Source: Prosthecobacter sp.
Lineage (GTDB): Bacteria; Verrucomicrobiota; Verrucomicrobiia; Verrucomicrobiales; Verrucomicrobiaceae
DNA length: 64,000 nt
Assembly: GCF_020439865.1 (NCBI RefSeq)
Contig: NZ_JAGRPF010000104.1
Span: 1-64,000 of the forward strand
Direction: 5' to 3'
The notes under the pieces were generated by a model that ran no database searches, was not told where the DNA came from, and saw only the letters and a program-made list of their open reading frames with translations. Shown piece after piece: positions 28,551-38,871 of this stretch. Position numbers and translations under genes: made by a program. Positions within the stretch are counted from its first letter, which is position 1, and the number at the start of each line of letters is the position of its first letter.

Positions 28551-29399
28551 GTGCAATTCCGACATCCCAAACACGATCTTTACATCCCTGACGAAACCGA
28601 ACCCTGGACTGCCCTGCGTCGTGTGACGCATCTGGGCATTGTCTCCCACCAGGACGATCTAGAAATCGCTGCGTATCACGGCATCACCGAGTGCTTTCAT
28701 AGCGAAGACCAGTGGTTCGGCGGCGTGGTGGTCACGGACGGTGCGGGCAGCCCGCGCAAGGGGCCGTATGAGAAGTATACCGACGAGGAGATGCAGAAGG
28801 TGCGTCTCATCGAGCAGCGCAAGGCGGCCTATGTGGGAGAGTACAGTATCATGGTGCAGCTTGGCTATCCGAGCGAGGATATCAAAAAGCCCAGACATGC
28901 GCCGGCAGTGGAGGATTTGAAGTTTATTCTGGAGCACGCCCAGCCCAAGATTTTGTATCTCCACAATCCGTGCGACAGGCATGACACCCACGTGGCGACT
29001 TTTTTGCGCTGCCTGGAGGCCATTCGGGAACTGCCACCGGAGATGCGTCCGGAGACGGTGTATGGCTGCGAAGTCTGGCGGAAGCTCGACTGGCTGCTCT
29101 CTGATGACAAAGTGATGCTCTGGGTGGACAAGCACCCGCACATGCTGCGCCCGCTGCTGGGCGTGTTTGATTCGCAGATCAGCGGCGGAAAGCGGTATGA
29201 TCTGGCCGAAGAGGGGCTGCGCCACGCAAACGCGACCTACTTTGACTCGCACACGACAGACAACACGAACCTGCTGACGTTTGCGATGGATCTGACGCCG
29301 TTGACGAAGGATGACAGCCTGTGCCCGGTCGAGTACGCGGTGAACTATGCGGAACGTCTGGTCGGTGATGTGCGCGATCGCGTGAAGAAGTTTATGTAG
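28551..29399 (+). CDS. PIG-L family deacetylase
   Basis: 282 aa from a GTG that gives MQFRHPKHDLYIPDE, which fits how close relatives start; a longer reading from 28464 adds an unrelated Ala-rich leader. The metal site begins with SHQDDLEIAAYHGI, where His and two Asp match the PIG-L HxDD motif. The third ligand is in NPCDRHDTHVATF. PIG-L enzymes remove N-acetyl from GlcNAc-containing compounds. No signal peptide is seen. No bacillithiol or mycothiol genes are adjacent, so the substrate is open. Confidence 0.85.
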   Translation: MQFRHPKHDLYIPDETEPWTALRRVTHLGIVSHQDDLEIAAYHGITECFHSEDQWFGGVVVTDGAGSPRKGPYEKYTDEEMQKVRLIEQRKAAYVGEYSIMVQLGYPSEDIKKPRHAPAVEDLKFILEHAQPKILYLHNPCDRHDTHVATFLRCLEAIRELPPEMRPETVYGCEVWRKLDWLLSDDKVMLWVDKHPHMLRPLLGVFDSQISGGKRYDLAEEGLRHANATYFDSHTTDNTNLLTFAMDLTPLTKDDSLCPVEYAVNYAERLVGDVRDRVKKFM

Positions 29400-29401
29400 C
29401 C

Positions 29402-29436
29402 ACAAAAAATGCCAGCCGGAGCGACCGGCTGGCATT
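29402..29436 (-). terminator. Rho-independent terminator of the cyclophilin gene
   Basis: Perfect 12-bp stem (AATGCCAGCCGG and CCGGCTGGCATT, loop of five). On the minus strand the stem is followed by a run of T (TTTTTTGTGG). It lies 30 bases past the cyclophilin stop and 3 bases past the PIG-L stop, so it can serve both converging genes. Confidence 0.85.
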
Positions 29437-29465
29437 GAGATCCTGAATCAAAGTTCTCGGAGCGA

Positions 29466-30053
29466 TTACTCGGCGAGCTTGGCGCTTTTGATGACGATTG
29501 GCTCGTTGGGCACGTCACCGTGGGGGCCTTTGCGGCCTGTGGCGACAGCAGCCATGGCATCGACGACGTCCATGCCTTTGGTTACTTTGCCGAACACGCA
29601 GTAGCCCCAGCCGTCCTGACCGGGGTAGTCGAGGAAGCTGTTGTCCTTGAGATTGATGAAGAACTGGGAGCTGGCGCTGTGTGGATTGGGCGTGCGGGCC
29701 ATGGCGATGGAGCCCTTCACGTTCTTCAGGCCGTTCTTGGCTTCGTTTTCGATGTTACCGTCCGTTTCCTTCTGCTGCATGTCAGGGGTGAAACCGCCGC
29801 CCTGGACCATGAAGTCAGGGATCACACGGTGGAAGATCAGGCCGTCATAAAAGCCTTTCTTCACATACTTCACAAAATTGGCGACGGAAATGGGGGCCTT
29901 GGCGGCGTCGAGTTCGAGTTCGATGGTGCCTTTGGAGGTTTCCATCACGATTTTCACAGGTTTGGCGTCACTCACGGTTTGGGCTGGGGTTGTTCCGGTC
30001 AGACCGGCAAACGTGATGACGAAGGCGGCAAGAGTCGGTGCGATTGATTTCAT
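29466..30053 (-). CDS. exported cyclophilin-type peptidyl-prolyl isomerase
   Basis: 195 aa. A signal peptide (MKSIAPTLAAFVITFAGLTG) is followed by the cyclophilin fold. Landmarks are FVKKGFYDGLIFHRVIPDFMVQGG and MARTPNPHSASSQFFINL, with the catalytic Arg in FHRV. The sequence ends with VFGKVTKGMDVVDAM. It catalyses proline isomerisation during folding of exported proteins. The ATG at 30053 begins the signal peptide; the open frame starts 11 codons earlier. It appears to be monocistronic. Confidence 0.95.
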   Translation of the reverse strand: MKSIAPTLAAFVITFAGLTGTTPAQTVSDAKPVKIVMETSKGTIELELDAAKAPISVANFVKYVKKGFYDGLIFHRVIPDFMVQGGGFTPDMQQKETDGNIENEAKNGLKNVKGSIAMARTPNPHSASSQFFINLKDNSFLDYPGQDGWGYCVFGKVTKGMDVVDAMAAVATGRKGPHGDVPNEPIVIKSAKLAE

Positions 30054-30380
30054 AGTTGGGGTTGGGTGGGAACGGGAATGAGCCACGGAGCTCCCTCATT
30101 TGCAATGATCAAAATCTTCGTCCCGCCTGCGCGCGAAGGCGCAGTCATAGGAGCCGCACCGCATGCCGGTGTCTGAAAACAACTCGGCCCGGAGGGACCC
30201 AACCAAAATCCCTCCGGGCCTTTAGGTGACCAAGGAGTCCCAACCATGAAGCGACTCCCCAGCTCGTTGTGTGTTTCCCTGAGCGAACCCAGGAAATGTT
30301 TGTGAAGCTTGCGCCCCAACTGAGTCTTGAATAGAGCAGCCGTCGGGCCAAGTCTGGCGGCGAAATTCAGTTTTTTTACC
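30054..30380. other. gene-free stretch between cyclophilin and a small membrane-protein gene
   Basis: No coding sequence is convincing in these 327 bases. A minus-strand open frame of 121 codons across it lacks any family sequence. The only clear structure is the perfect hairpin at 30186-30220. The promoter of the cyclophilin gene should lie near 30060-30120. Confidence 0.6.
30186..30220. terminator. strong 12-bp hairpin, probable terminator
   Basis: Perfect arms GGCCCGGAGGGA and TCCCTCCGGGCC with an 11-base loop. It is followed by TTTA on the plus strand, and by GAGTTGTTTTC on the minus strand. It lies about 160 bases downstream of the minus-strand gene at 30381 and could end that transcript. 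The U-tract is weak. Confidence 0.5.
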
Positions 30381-30803
30381 TTAGGGTATTCCGCTGCCCC
30401 CGGAGAGGTTTGCAATGATCGTCACCAGAGGATCCACCAGAACAGTCGCAACGAGGTGGCCAGACAAAATCAGAACTGCCGCTGAAACTACTGCCGACAC
30501 CCATACATGGCGCCCTTGTTTCAAGGTGAAGATCATCGTGATGGCAGCCAAGGCCATCAGCCATGCCACTGCGAGCAAAGACATGCTGTTTTGCAGCACC
30601 AGCCGCGTCAACACTGGTAATTTCTGCTTCGAGCCCAGCATGTCTTCAAAGATCGTTTCGAACCTCGGTGCAGCTAGCAGCACGCGGGTGCAGTAGTAGA
30701 GCGGCAGGACATTCAGGACCGCAAACAAACATCGAATGCCAAGCGCCCACTCACGGATTTCCAATTCGAGGGCTGAGACACGGTCCAAATGTGATTGCTC
30801 CAT
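30381..30803 (-). CDS. hypothetical small membrane protein
   Basis: 140 aa with three likely membrane helices: about 23-43 (IRCLFAVLNVLPLYYCTRVLL), 72-92 (SMSLLAVAWLMALAAITMIF) and 101-120 (WVSAVVSAAVLILSGHLVATV). The N-terminus is acidic and cytosolic-looking. I do not recognise the family. It lies 44 bases upstream of the M16 protease stop on the opposite side of no obvious promoter, so it may be independent. Codon use looks like its neighbours. Confidence 0.65.
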   Translation of the reverse strand: MEQSHLDRVSALELEIREWALGIRCLFAVLNVLPLYYCTRVLLAAPRFETIFEDMLGSKQKLPVLTRLVLQNSMSLLAVAWLMALAAITMIFTLKQGRHVWVSAVVSAAVLILSGHLVATVLVDPLVTIIANLSGGSGIP

Positions 30804-30847
30804 AGCGGGCGTTTATCAGAGAACCGTTGTATGTGTCACGTGAAAAC

Positions 30848-33403
30848 TCACTTTGGCAGCACTCGCACGATGAATGCTTTCTTCTCACCGAAGTACTTCG
30901 CGGCCACGCGCTGGACCTCCTTGGAACTGATGTCAGCGATGATGCCGGGAAGCTTTTGATAGTGGTCCCAGCCGAGGCCGTTGACTTCGTTCCAAGCACA
31001 GATGTCGGCCATTCCTGTGTTGCCCTGCTGGGCGCGCAGCCAGGAGGAGCGCCAGGTCACGCGGGCACGGTCGATCTCGTCGATATGCAGGCCGTTGGCG
31101 GCGAGATCATTGATCTGTGCCATGAGTTCCTTTTCAGCGAGCTTCACCTTCTTGGGGTCCGTGCCGACGTAGAAGTAGAAGGCGCCTGCGCCCATGGCGG
31201 CGAAATTTTGAGCACCGACATAGTAGGCGAGGCCGAGCTCTTCGCGGATGCGATTGAACAGGCGGCTGCCCATGTCGCTGCAAGCTTCGTCAATGAGGTT
31301 GAGCGCATGCACATCCCGGTCTTCAAGGCCGACGGTGCGGAAGCCGACCACGATGACAGCCTGCTCTTTGTCGAGATGCTCGGTCCACGCGGCAGGTTTG
31401 GCGCTGGCGTGGTATTCGCGCGCGTGGGCGATCTGGCGCGGACCGCGCGGAAGTTTGGCGAAGGTCTTTTCGACCAGCTTCTTGATCTCGGCTGCTTTGA
31501 CATCGCCGAAGACGGAAACGACACCGTTGCCGGTGGCGAAGCTGGCATTCAGCATGGCGCGGCAGTCGGAGAGCTTAAGGGCCGCAACGGTTTGCTCGGT
31601 GCCGAGCGCGGTGCGGTGGAAGGGCTGTCCGGCGAAGATTTCGCGGCGTGCTTTGCGCATCGCCACGGTGAGCGGGTCTTCCTTCTCTTCGACGATGTTG
31701 GCGATCTGGCGCTTCTTCACGTCGGCGAGCTGGGCCTGGGGAAGTGCAGGATGCAGGATGAGATCAGCAAGGAGATCGAGCGCACCAGCTTCGTCGCCAC
31801 GCATGACGTCGGCACCGATCATGTAGCGATGCGCATCCGCGGTGCACATCAGGCTGCCACCGCGGTTTTCGAGTTCGGAGGCGATCTGCGCTGCAGCACG
31901 CTTCTTGGTTCCTTTGAGCAGCATCTGTGCGGAGATCTGTGTTACGCCTGCAGTGATGTCGGTTTCGGCGAGGACACCGGCGAGGAAATTCGTGCGCACA
32001 CTGACGAGCGGCAGGCGCGGATTCTCGCCGACGATCAGGATGAGCCCGTTTTTGAGTTTGAAACGCTGAATGTCGGGGCGCGAGGAATCGGCAGATGTTG
32101 AAACCTTGCTGGCGGCTTCGACCTCATGCCCGACCAGGACGGTGCTCATGGCCTCGGGGCGCAAATAGCGGCGCGCGGCATCCCGGATGACTTCGGGCGT
32201 GAGTGCGGTGATCGCTGCGAGGAACTGGCGCTGATAGTCGAGCGAACCGGAGAGCAGCCATCCGCCGCCCAGGCTGCCGGCCTGGCCTTTGACGGTGCTC
32301 AGGGTGCGCATTTGGCTGCTGAGCGTGGCGCACACGGCCTTCTCGAGTTCGGCGCGGCCCGGGCCGGTCTTTTGCATAACGGCGATGACATCAAGCATTC
32401 CTTTTCGCAGCTTTTCGACATCGGCGGGATTGCACTCAGCCTCGACATTGAAAAGGCCTACTTCGGGTGCGCACCAAGCACCCGCCCAGACGTAGTGCGC
32501 GATGCTGCGCTTCTCACGCAGTTCCTGATAGAGGCGCGAACTGCGGCCGGAACCCAGGAGGAATGCCAACACATCGAGCGCGGGCTTATCGGCATGGCTC
32601 TCCCCGGGAATCTGCCAGCCCAGCGCGACGCGCGTCAGCTCCGTGGCGAAGTTTTTCGCGGCGAATCTGCAGCCTTGCTGGCGCGGTTCGTCTGGAAGCT
32701 GCACAGGATCAAAGGCACGGCGTTTCCAATCGCCAAAGTGACTGCGCACCGTTTCAAGGATCGCTGTGGAATCGACATCGCCCGTGATCACGACAAAGGC
32801 GTTGTTTGGCACATAGTGCCGCTGCACGAAACCGACGACGTCGGCGCGGCTGATCTGATCAAAGACTTCGCGATGACCGATGATGGGATGACGCAGCGGG
32901 TGCTGACGAAATGCTGTCGCCTGCATCAGATGCTGGATCGTGTCGCCAGGATCGTCGTTCCCCATGGCCATCTCGCGGCGGATGACGTCCTTCTCACGCG
33001 CGAGTTCATCGGCATCAAACTTCGAATGGCGGATCATGTCGGCGAGGATGTCGAGATAACCATCGGCGTGTTCGGCGAGGCCGTCGATCCAGTACACGGT
33101 GCGGTTGAACGAAGTGTAAGCGTTCACATAGCCGCCCAGCGCCTGGATTCCCTGGGAGATCTGGGCGGGGTCACGTTTCGCAGTTCCCTTGAAGAGCATG
33201 TGCTCCACACAGTGGGCGATGCCTGCACCTGTGTGCTGCTCCTCATGCATGCTGCCTGCTTTGATCCACACCTGCACACTGACCAGAGGGTGCGCGTGAT
33301 CCTCGCGCACGATGACATCAAGACCGTTGGGGAGTGTGGTAACGCTGGCGTCAGCGGAAGGAAAGGAAGGGGCGGTGGCGGAGCGTTGCAGAACTTTCTT
33401 CAT
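30848..33403 (-). CDS. M16-family zinc metallopeptidase, two-repeat form
   Basis: 851 aa, two M16 units in one chain. The N-terminal unit has the inverted zinc site IAHCVEHMLFKG (HxxEH) and the downstream glutamate region FNVEAECNPADVEK. The C-terminal unit (from about residue 445) lacks HxxEH and is the usual inactive partner that helps form the chamber. No signal peptide is apparent. Pitrilysin-like enzymes cut peptides, often after import or in protein quality control. The start overlaps the Minf_1886-type gene by four bases (ATGA). Confidence 0.94.
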   Translation of the reverse strand: MKKVLQRSATAPSFPSADASVTTLPNGLDVIVREDHAHPLVSVQVWIKAGSMHEEQHTGAGIAHCVEHMLFKGTAKRDPAQISQGIQALGGYVNAYTSFNRTVYWIDGLAEHADGYLDILADMIRHSKFDADELAREKDVIRREMAMGNDDPGDTIQHLMQATAFRQHPLRHPIIGHREVFDQISRADVVGFVQRHYVPNNAFVVITGDVDSTAILETVRSHFGDWKRRAFDPVQLPDEPRQQGCRFAAKNFATELTRVALGWQIPGESHADKPALDVLAFLLGSGRSSRLYQELREKRSIAHYVWAGAWCAPEVGLFNVEAECNPADVEKLRKGMLDVIAVMQKTGPGRAELEKAVCATLSSQMRTLSTVKGQAGSLGGGWLLSGSLDYQRQFLAAITALTPEVIRDAARRYLRPEAMSTVLVGHEVEAASKVSTSADSSRPDIQRFKLKNGLILIVGENPRLPLVSVRTNFLAGVLAETDITAGVTQISAQMLLKGTKKRAAAQIASELENRGGSLMCTADAHRYMIGADVMRGDEAGALDLLADLILHPALPQAQLADVKKRQIANIVEEKEDPLTVAMRKARREIFAGQPFHRTALGTEQTVAALKLSDCRAMLNASFATGNGVVSVFGDVKAAEIKKLVEKTFAKLPRGPRQIAHAREYHASAKPAAWTEHLDKEQAVIVVGFRTVGLEDRDVHALNLIDEACSDMGSRLFNRIREELGLAYYVGAQNFAAMGAGAFYFYVGTDPKKVKLAEKELMAQINDLAANGLHIDEIDRARVTWRSSWLRAQQGNTGMADICAWNEVNGLGWDHYQKLPGIIADISSKEVQRVAAKYFGEKKAFIVRVLPK

Positions 33404-33813
33404 GGGGATTTTTTCTCGAGAGTGTCGCGCTGGGACGACGGCAAAAACGGTGCGGCGAATGCGGTGGCAAAATCATAGCCGCCGGCAAAATCTTCGAGGC
33501 TGTCGCCCTCGTTTTTGCCGAAGTAACCGCAGGCAATGAGGTTATAGACGATGTTGCCAACGTCTTCGCCGCGCTGGAGCCCCCACTGATCAAGGATGAC
33601 GGTGGACATGGGCCCGTATTCGGAAAGGACGTGCTCACGAAAACCGGCCAGCAGTTCCTGGCCGCTGACGTGCTGGTCGTCGGCATTCTCATCGCGGAAC
33701 TTCTTTGCGGCCACGTGCAGGGCGTCGCGCACCAGTTCGTAGGCGGCAGGGTGGTAGCGGGGGTCTTTTTGAATCGAGCGCCGGACGGCCTCGCCGAAGG
33801 TGATGGAAGTCAT
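33400..33813 (-). CDS. Minf_1886-type conserved protein
   Basis: 137 aa. It looks like the Minf_1886 family, named from the verrucomicrobial genus Methylacidiphilum: ITFGEAVRRSIQKDPRYHPAAYEL, HVSGQELLAGFREHVLSEYGPM and LDQWGLQRGEDVGNIVYNLI. Function is unknown. The ATG at 33813 starts at the conserved part; a much longer open frame upstream runs antisense inside the glycosyltransferase gene and is discarded. The overlap with the M16 gene suggests coupled translation. Confidence 0.85.
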   Translation of the reverse strand: MTSITFGEAVRRSIQKDPRYHPAAYELVRDALHVAAKKFRDENADDQHVSGQELLAGFREHVLSEYGPMSTVILDQWGLQRGEDVGNIVYNLIACGYFGKNEGDSLEDFAGGYDFATAFAAPFLPSSQRDTLEKKSP

Positions 33814-33859
33814 GGGCGGGCGGATATTGAAGCGGAGACGAGCAGGGTCAATGCACGGC

Positions 33860-35152
33860 TCACGCGGCTGAGATGGCTTCCTGTAAAACGGCTTCAAACC
33901 GCTCCGCCATGCGTGTGGCGCTGAATTCCTGACGGACCTTGGCCATGCCGTTTTTGGAGAATTTCTCCCGCAGTTCGTCGTCGTTGAGCAGGGACTCGAG
34001 CGCATCGGCGAGCGTCTTGGCGTCATCCGGTTTGCACAGCACGCCGCCTTCCGTGGCGGCGATGAGCTCTGGAAAAGCACCATGGTCCGGCTGCACCACG
34101 GGGACACCGCTGGCGACCGCCTCAATGACGTAAAGTCCGAAGGCCTCGCCGTAGGTCGCCGGAACACTGAAAACGGTCAGATCGTGAAAAAAGTGAACTT
34201 TATCTTTAAAGCTCAGATTTGGATGCCACTCGACACGGTTTGCCAGTCCGGCAGCCCTGATCTTTGCTTCCAACTCGGCGACGTACTTGTCATCGACGGG
34301 TGTTTTGGCTCCGCCGATGCGCAGCTTGACGCGAGGAACGGTTCCGCGTTTGGCTAGATCGATGAAAGCGTCCACAAGCGTGGTCAAACCTTTGCCATGA
34401 ATCATGCGGGCGAAGTAGCCGATGGTCGGCCAGTTCGGGTCAGGCGACGCGGTGGTGAAGGAGGATGCATCGATGCCGTTTGGAATGACCTTGATCTGGT
34501 CAGGGGCAGTTTCGAGCCGCCGGTGCATGAGGTCGGTGTAAAACTGGCTCGGTGAAATGAAACGGCGCACGCTACGGGCGTTGGTGCGCATGGCCTCCCA
34601 GCATTGTTCACGGTAGGGTTCCGGCAGCGTGTCGAGGAAGCTGTCCTCGCCCTGCAATGAGCAGATGATGGGAATGCCGAGCTCCTTTTCGATCGCGGGG
34701 GCGAGGCCGGTCAGCAGACTGTTGGACAAGGAGATGACATCGAACTTCCCGTGACCGCGGATCCATTCGATGAGTTTTTTCCACTCACCCCACTGGCGGC
34801 CTTCGGTGCCAAGCAGACTGCCGAGAGCCATCTCACCTAGCGACTTCGCGCTGGTCATGCCCATGCGGCGGGCGGCTTTGCGCAACCGGTCAGGAGCGTT
34901 CAGCCAACGATGAACAAATTTCGGAAGCTTGTGAAACCACGTGAATTTCTGCTGCAGAAAAAGCGAGATGCCGCCGATCTGCACCGGGAGTTCCTGCGCT
35001 CCGAATTCACGATCTGTCACCAGCGGCAGGTAGAGGGGCGCCATGAGCGCATCATGACCGCGCACACGCAATGCTTTGATAAGCGCGTGGTCGCGCAGGC
35101 AGCTTCCGCAGTGGAAATTGCCGGTGCCGGGGGTCAGATGCAGAATGCGCAT
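33860..35152 (-). CDS. glycosyltransferase family 1-type (GT4-like)
   Basis: 430 aa, GT-B fold. The N-terminal Rossmann half starts MRILHLTPGTGNFHCGSC. The C-terminal half carries KVIPNGIDASSF, TIGYFARMIHGKGLTTLVDAF and the nucleotide-sugar motif VPATYGEAFGLYVIEAVASGVPVV with the EX7E glutamates. It transfers a sugar from a nucleotide donor; acceptor and linkage are unknown. It sits 46 bases upstream of the Minf_1886-type gene and 12 bases downstream of ilvN, so it may be co-transcribed with the ilv genes. Confidence 0.93.
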   Translation of the reverse strand: MRILHLTPGTGNFHCGSCLRDHALIKALRVRGHDALMAPLYLPLVTDREFGAQELPVQIGGISLFLQQKFTWFHKLPKFVHRWLNAPDRLRKAARRMGMTSAKSLGEMALGSLLGTEGRQWGEWKKLIEWIRGHGKFDVISLSNSLLTGLAPAIEKELGIPIICSLQGEDSFLDTLPEPYREQCWEAMRTNARSVRRFISPSQFYTDLMHRRLETAPDQIKVIPNGIDASSFTTASPDPNWPTIGYFARMIHGKGLTTLVDAFIDLAKRGTVPRVKLRIGGAKTPVDDKYVAELEAKIRAAGLANRVEWHPNLSFKDKVHFFHDLTVFSVPATYGEAFGLYVIEAVASGVPVVQPDHGAFPELIAATEGGVLCKPDDAKTLADALESLLNDDELREKFSKNGMAKVRQEFSATRMAERFEAVLQEAISAA

Positions 35153-35164
35153 GCTGAGTAGCTT

Positions 35165-35710
35165 TTACGTCTCAGTCAGTCCGCGGGCCATCACGACTTT
35201 GCCGGTGCGAACGGTTTCGACGATGTCGAACTTCGTCAGCAGGCGGACGGCGGCATCGAGTTTGTCGGTGTTGCCACTGATGAGGGCGATCAGGCTGTCC
35301 TCCTGAAGATCCACCGTCTTGCCATTGTAGTGCTCAATGATTTGCAGGATCTCCGTGCGCTCGGCGGCGCCGGCGGCGATTTTGATGAGCACCATTTCCT
35401 TGGCGACGGCGTCGCGGTCAGTGTGCTCGATGCAGTGGATGACATCGATGAGCTTGTTCACCTGCATGATGATCTGGTGCAGGCCCTCTGGATGACCGCT
35501 GATGCCGATGGTCATGCGGCTGAAGCGCGGATCACGCGTCTGGGAGACTACGAGGGACTCGATGTTGAAACCGCGGCGGCTGAAAACGGCGCAGATGCGG
35601 CCGAGGACGCCGGGCTGGTTGTTCACCATGACACTGAGCGTGTGAATATTGATGATGTCAGCCTGCGGGGCGGGCTTTTTGTCAGTGGTGGCGGGGATGC
35701 GGTCGCTCAT
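35165..35710 (-). CDS. ilvN: acetolactate synthase small (regulatory) subunit
   Basis: 181 aa. The N-terminal ACT domain reads HTLSVMVNNQPGVLGRICAVFSRRGFNIESL and SQTRDPRFSRMTIGISG. The second half has KLIDVIHCIEHTDRDAVAKEMVLIKI. The subunit binds valine and controls IlvB in branched-chain amino-acid synthesis. Unusually, a DNA methyltransferase gene stands between it and ilvB. The spacing of 20 bases from the methyltransferase stop suggests one transcript. Confidence 0.95.
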   Translation of the reverse strand: MSDRIPATTDKKPAPQADIINIHTLSVMVNNQPGVLGRICAVFSRRGFNIESLVVSQTRDPRFSRMTIGISGHPEGLHQIIMQVNKLIDVIHCIEHTDRDAVAKEMVLIKIAAGAAERTEILQIIEHYNGKTVDLQEDSLIALISGNTDKLDAAVRLLTKFDIVETVRTGKVVMARGLTET

Positions 35711-35729
35711 GGGATTTCAGAGGTTGGAT

Positions 35730-36512
35730 TTAAAGATATTTGACGGTTTTGAGTCGGTTCTTGGCGATCTTGAGGTAGTTGGAGTCCTTTTCGATGCCGA
35801 GCCACTTGCGCTTCAGACGCTTGGCGGAGACGGCGGTGGAGCCGGAGCCGAGGAAGGGATCGATGACGAGGTCGCCCGCGTCAGTGGAGCAGAGAATGAG
35901 TTTGTCGATGAGATCGAGCGGCTTCTGCGAAGGGTGGCCGCATTTTTCCCTCGACGCCCCTTTCAGGCTGGGCACGCGAAGGATGTTGGTGGCGAATTTG
36001 CCGGCCTCGAGGTGCTTGCGGCGCGCATCCTTGTCCTTATACCGATTGTCTTTGAGATAAAGCTCGATGGTGGCGGCATCGTAGGGGATGCGCACGGCAT
36101 CCTTGTTGAACTTTGCACCGTTGCCTTTGCGCAGGACGAGGATCATCTCGTACTGAGGGGTGAAGCTGTCACGTCGCTCGTCATAGCCCACCGCACGATC
36201 CCAGATGATGAGATCGTGAAACTGGTGCTGCTGACTGAGTCGTGACATGAGATGCAAAAAAGCGTGTTCGCGTTTGCCTAGCTGACCGAAGATGAAGCAG
36301 AGACCGTCATCGCGAAGAACGCGCATGGACTCGGCGACCCACGCCTCGCACCAGGCGAGGTAGTCGGCGGCTGTTTTCCATTGGGTGTCCCAGGCTTCAT
36401 TCTCGAGAACGTTGAAGTAAGGTGGATCGGCGATGATGGCTTGGGCGACGGAATCGGGGAGCTTTTGGAGTTCCTGAAGTGCGTCGCCTTGGATGATGCG
36501 GTTGGTTTTCAT
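35730..36512 (-). CDS. DNA (adenine-N6 or cytosine-N4) methyltransferase
   Basis: 260 aa. The catalytic DPPYFNVL motif (DPPY) comes first, near residue 31, and the SAM motif VIDPFLGSGSTAVSAKRL comes near the C-terminus. This order is that of beta-class enzymes such as CcrM-like and HinfI-like methylases. A target-recognition region of about 80 residues separates them. No endonuclease gene is adjacent, so it is an orphan enzyme, perhaps regulatory. It sits between ilvB and ilvN. The start at 36512 gives MKTNRIIQGDALQEL, the usual family opening. Confidence 0.92.
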   Translation of the reverse strand: MKTNRIIQGDALQELQKLPDSVAQAIIADPPYFNVLENEAWDTQWKTAADYLAWCEAWVAESMRVLRDDGLCFIFGQLGKREHAFLHLMSRLSQQHQFHDLIIWDRAVGYDERRDSFTPQYEMILVLRKGNGAKFNKDAVRIPYDAATIELYLKDNRYKDKDARRKHLEAGKFATNILRVPSLKGASREKCGHPSQKPLDLIDKLILCSTDAGDLVIDPFLGSGSTAVSAKRLKRKWLGIEKDSNYLKIAKNRLKTVKYL

Positions 36513-36553
36513 CGGCCGATCGAATGCGGACACGGGGTCCGCCCTCCGTGCGA

Positions 36554-38281
<1,728 letters not shown>

Positions 38282-38613
38282 GATGATTGGGGTGAAAATT
38301 GCGATTTGGGCGCCAAAAGTGGTGTCAAAAGTTAAAATGACAAACGAAAATTTGGTTTTTGAAGGCAAATGCAGATTGAGAAGACTGCTTTCGATCCAAA
38401 AAAGTTGAGTTTATGACCCAAATGGATGATTTGAGGCAGGCGGGCCTTCAAAAAACAGGCGATACGCCTCCAGTGTGTTGTCTTCCTCGTCCGAGTCCTC
38501 AGCGCAGCCTCCAAAACGGTTTCCCAACCGCTGTCAATTTTGGGAGCGGCCTCCGAAACGTTTTCCCGGTCGGTGCAAATTTCGCACTGGCTTTCGGAAC
38601 GTTCTTCCGGCCA
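38282..38613. other. gene-free stretch upstream of ilvB
   Basis: About 330 bases without a convincing gene. The first 120 bases next to ilvB are A/T-rich and likely hold its promoter. The distal part (38506-38620) contains the imperfect tandem repeats listed separately. A plus-strand open frame of 84 codons covers part of the region but looks like a by-product of the repeats. Confidence 0.55.
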
Positions 38614-38620
38614 TCATTTA
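38506..38620. repeat. imperfect 42-bp tandem repeat, about 2.7 copies
   Basis: Units begin at 38506, 38548 and 38590. Shared cores are GCCTCCAAAACGGTTTCCC, GCCTCCGAAACGTTTTCCC and GCTTTCGGAACGTTCTTCC. The last copy is shortest and most decayed. Translated on the plus strand it gives a 14-residue periodicity, but no signal supports expression. Confidence 0.6.
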
Positions 38621-38850
38621 CACCACCAAAGCGCAGCCGCCGCCACCGCGGCGGTCAGAATGATTAGAATCAGGCATCTAGCACCCCAGCGCCGCCAGGA
38701 TCGCCTTGCTTCCCGGTCCATCTCCGCTTCGCCGACCATGGAGTTTTCCATCATGACATCATCGGCACGCAGAAAAAAGCCGAACAGCCTGGTCACCCGC
38801 AAGCAGACAGCCACCAAGGGCTCAAGAAGGGCGGCGAGGAACTCGGACAT
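38614..38850 (-). CDS. hypothetical small membrane protein
   Basis: 78 aa. A membrane helix lies at about residues 58-76 (CLILIILTAAVAAAALWW), preceded by Arg-rich REARRSWRRWGAR, so the N-terminus probably stays inside. The first 25 residues are also hydrophobic. I recognise no family. It ends 22 bases upstream of nothing obvious on its own strand and follows the PQQ propeller gene by 21 bases, so it may be the last gene of that unit. Reality is moderately likely. Confidence 0.5.
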   Translation of the reverse strand: MSEFLAALLEPLVAVCLRVTRLFGFFLRADDVMMENSMVGEAEMDREARRSWRRWGARCLILIILTAAVAAAALWWCK

Positions 38851-38871
38851 GAAACAGGCGTCCTCCGGACG

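Noticed and set aside
30827-33478. Two long plus-strand open frames of over 400 codons each
   Set aside because: Both are antisense to the M16 protease gene, whose motifs are intact.
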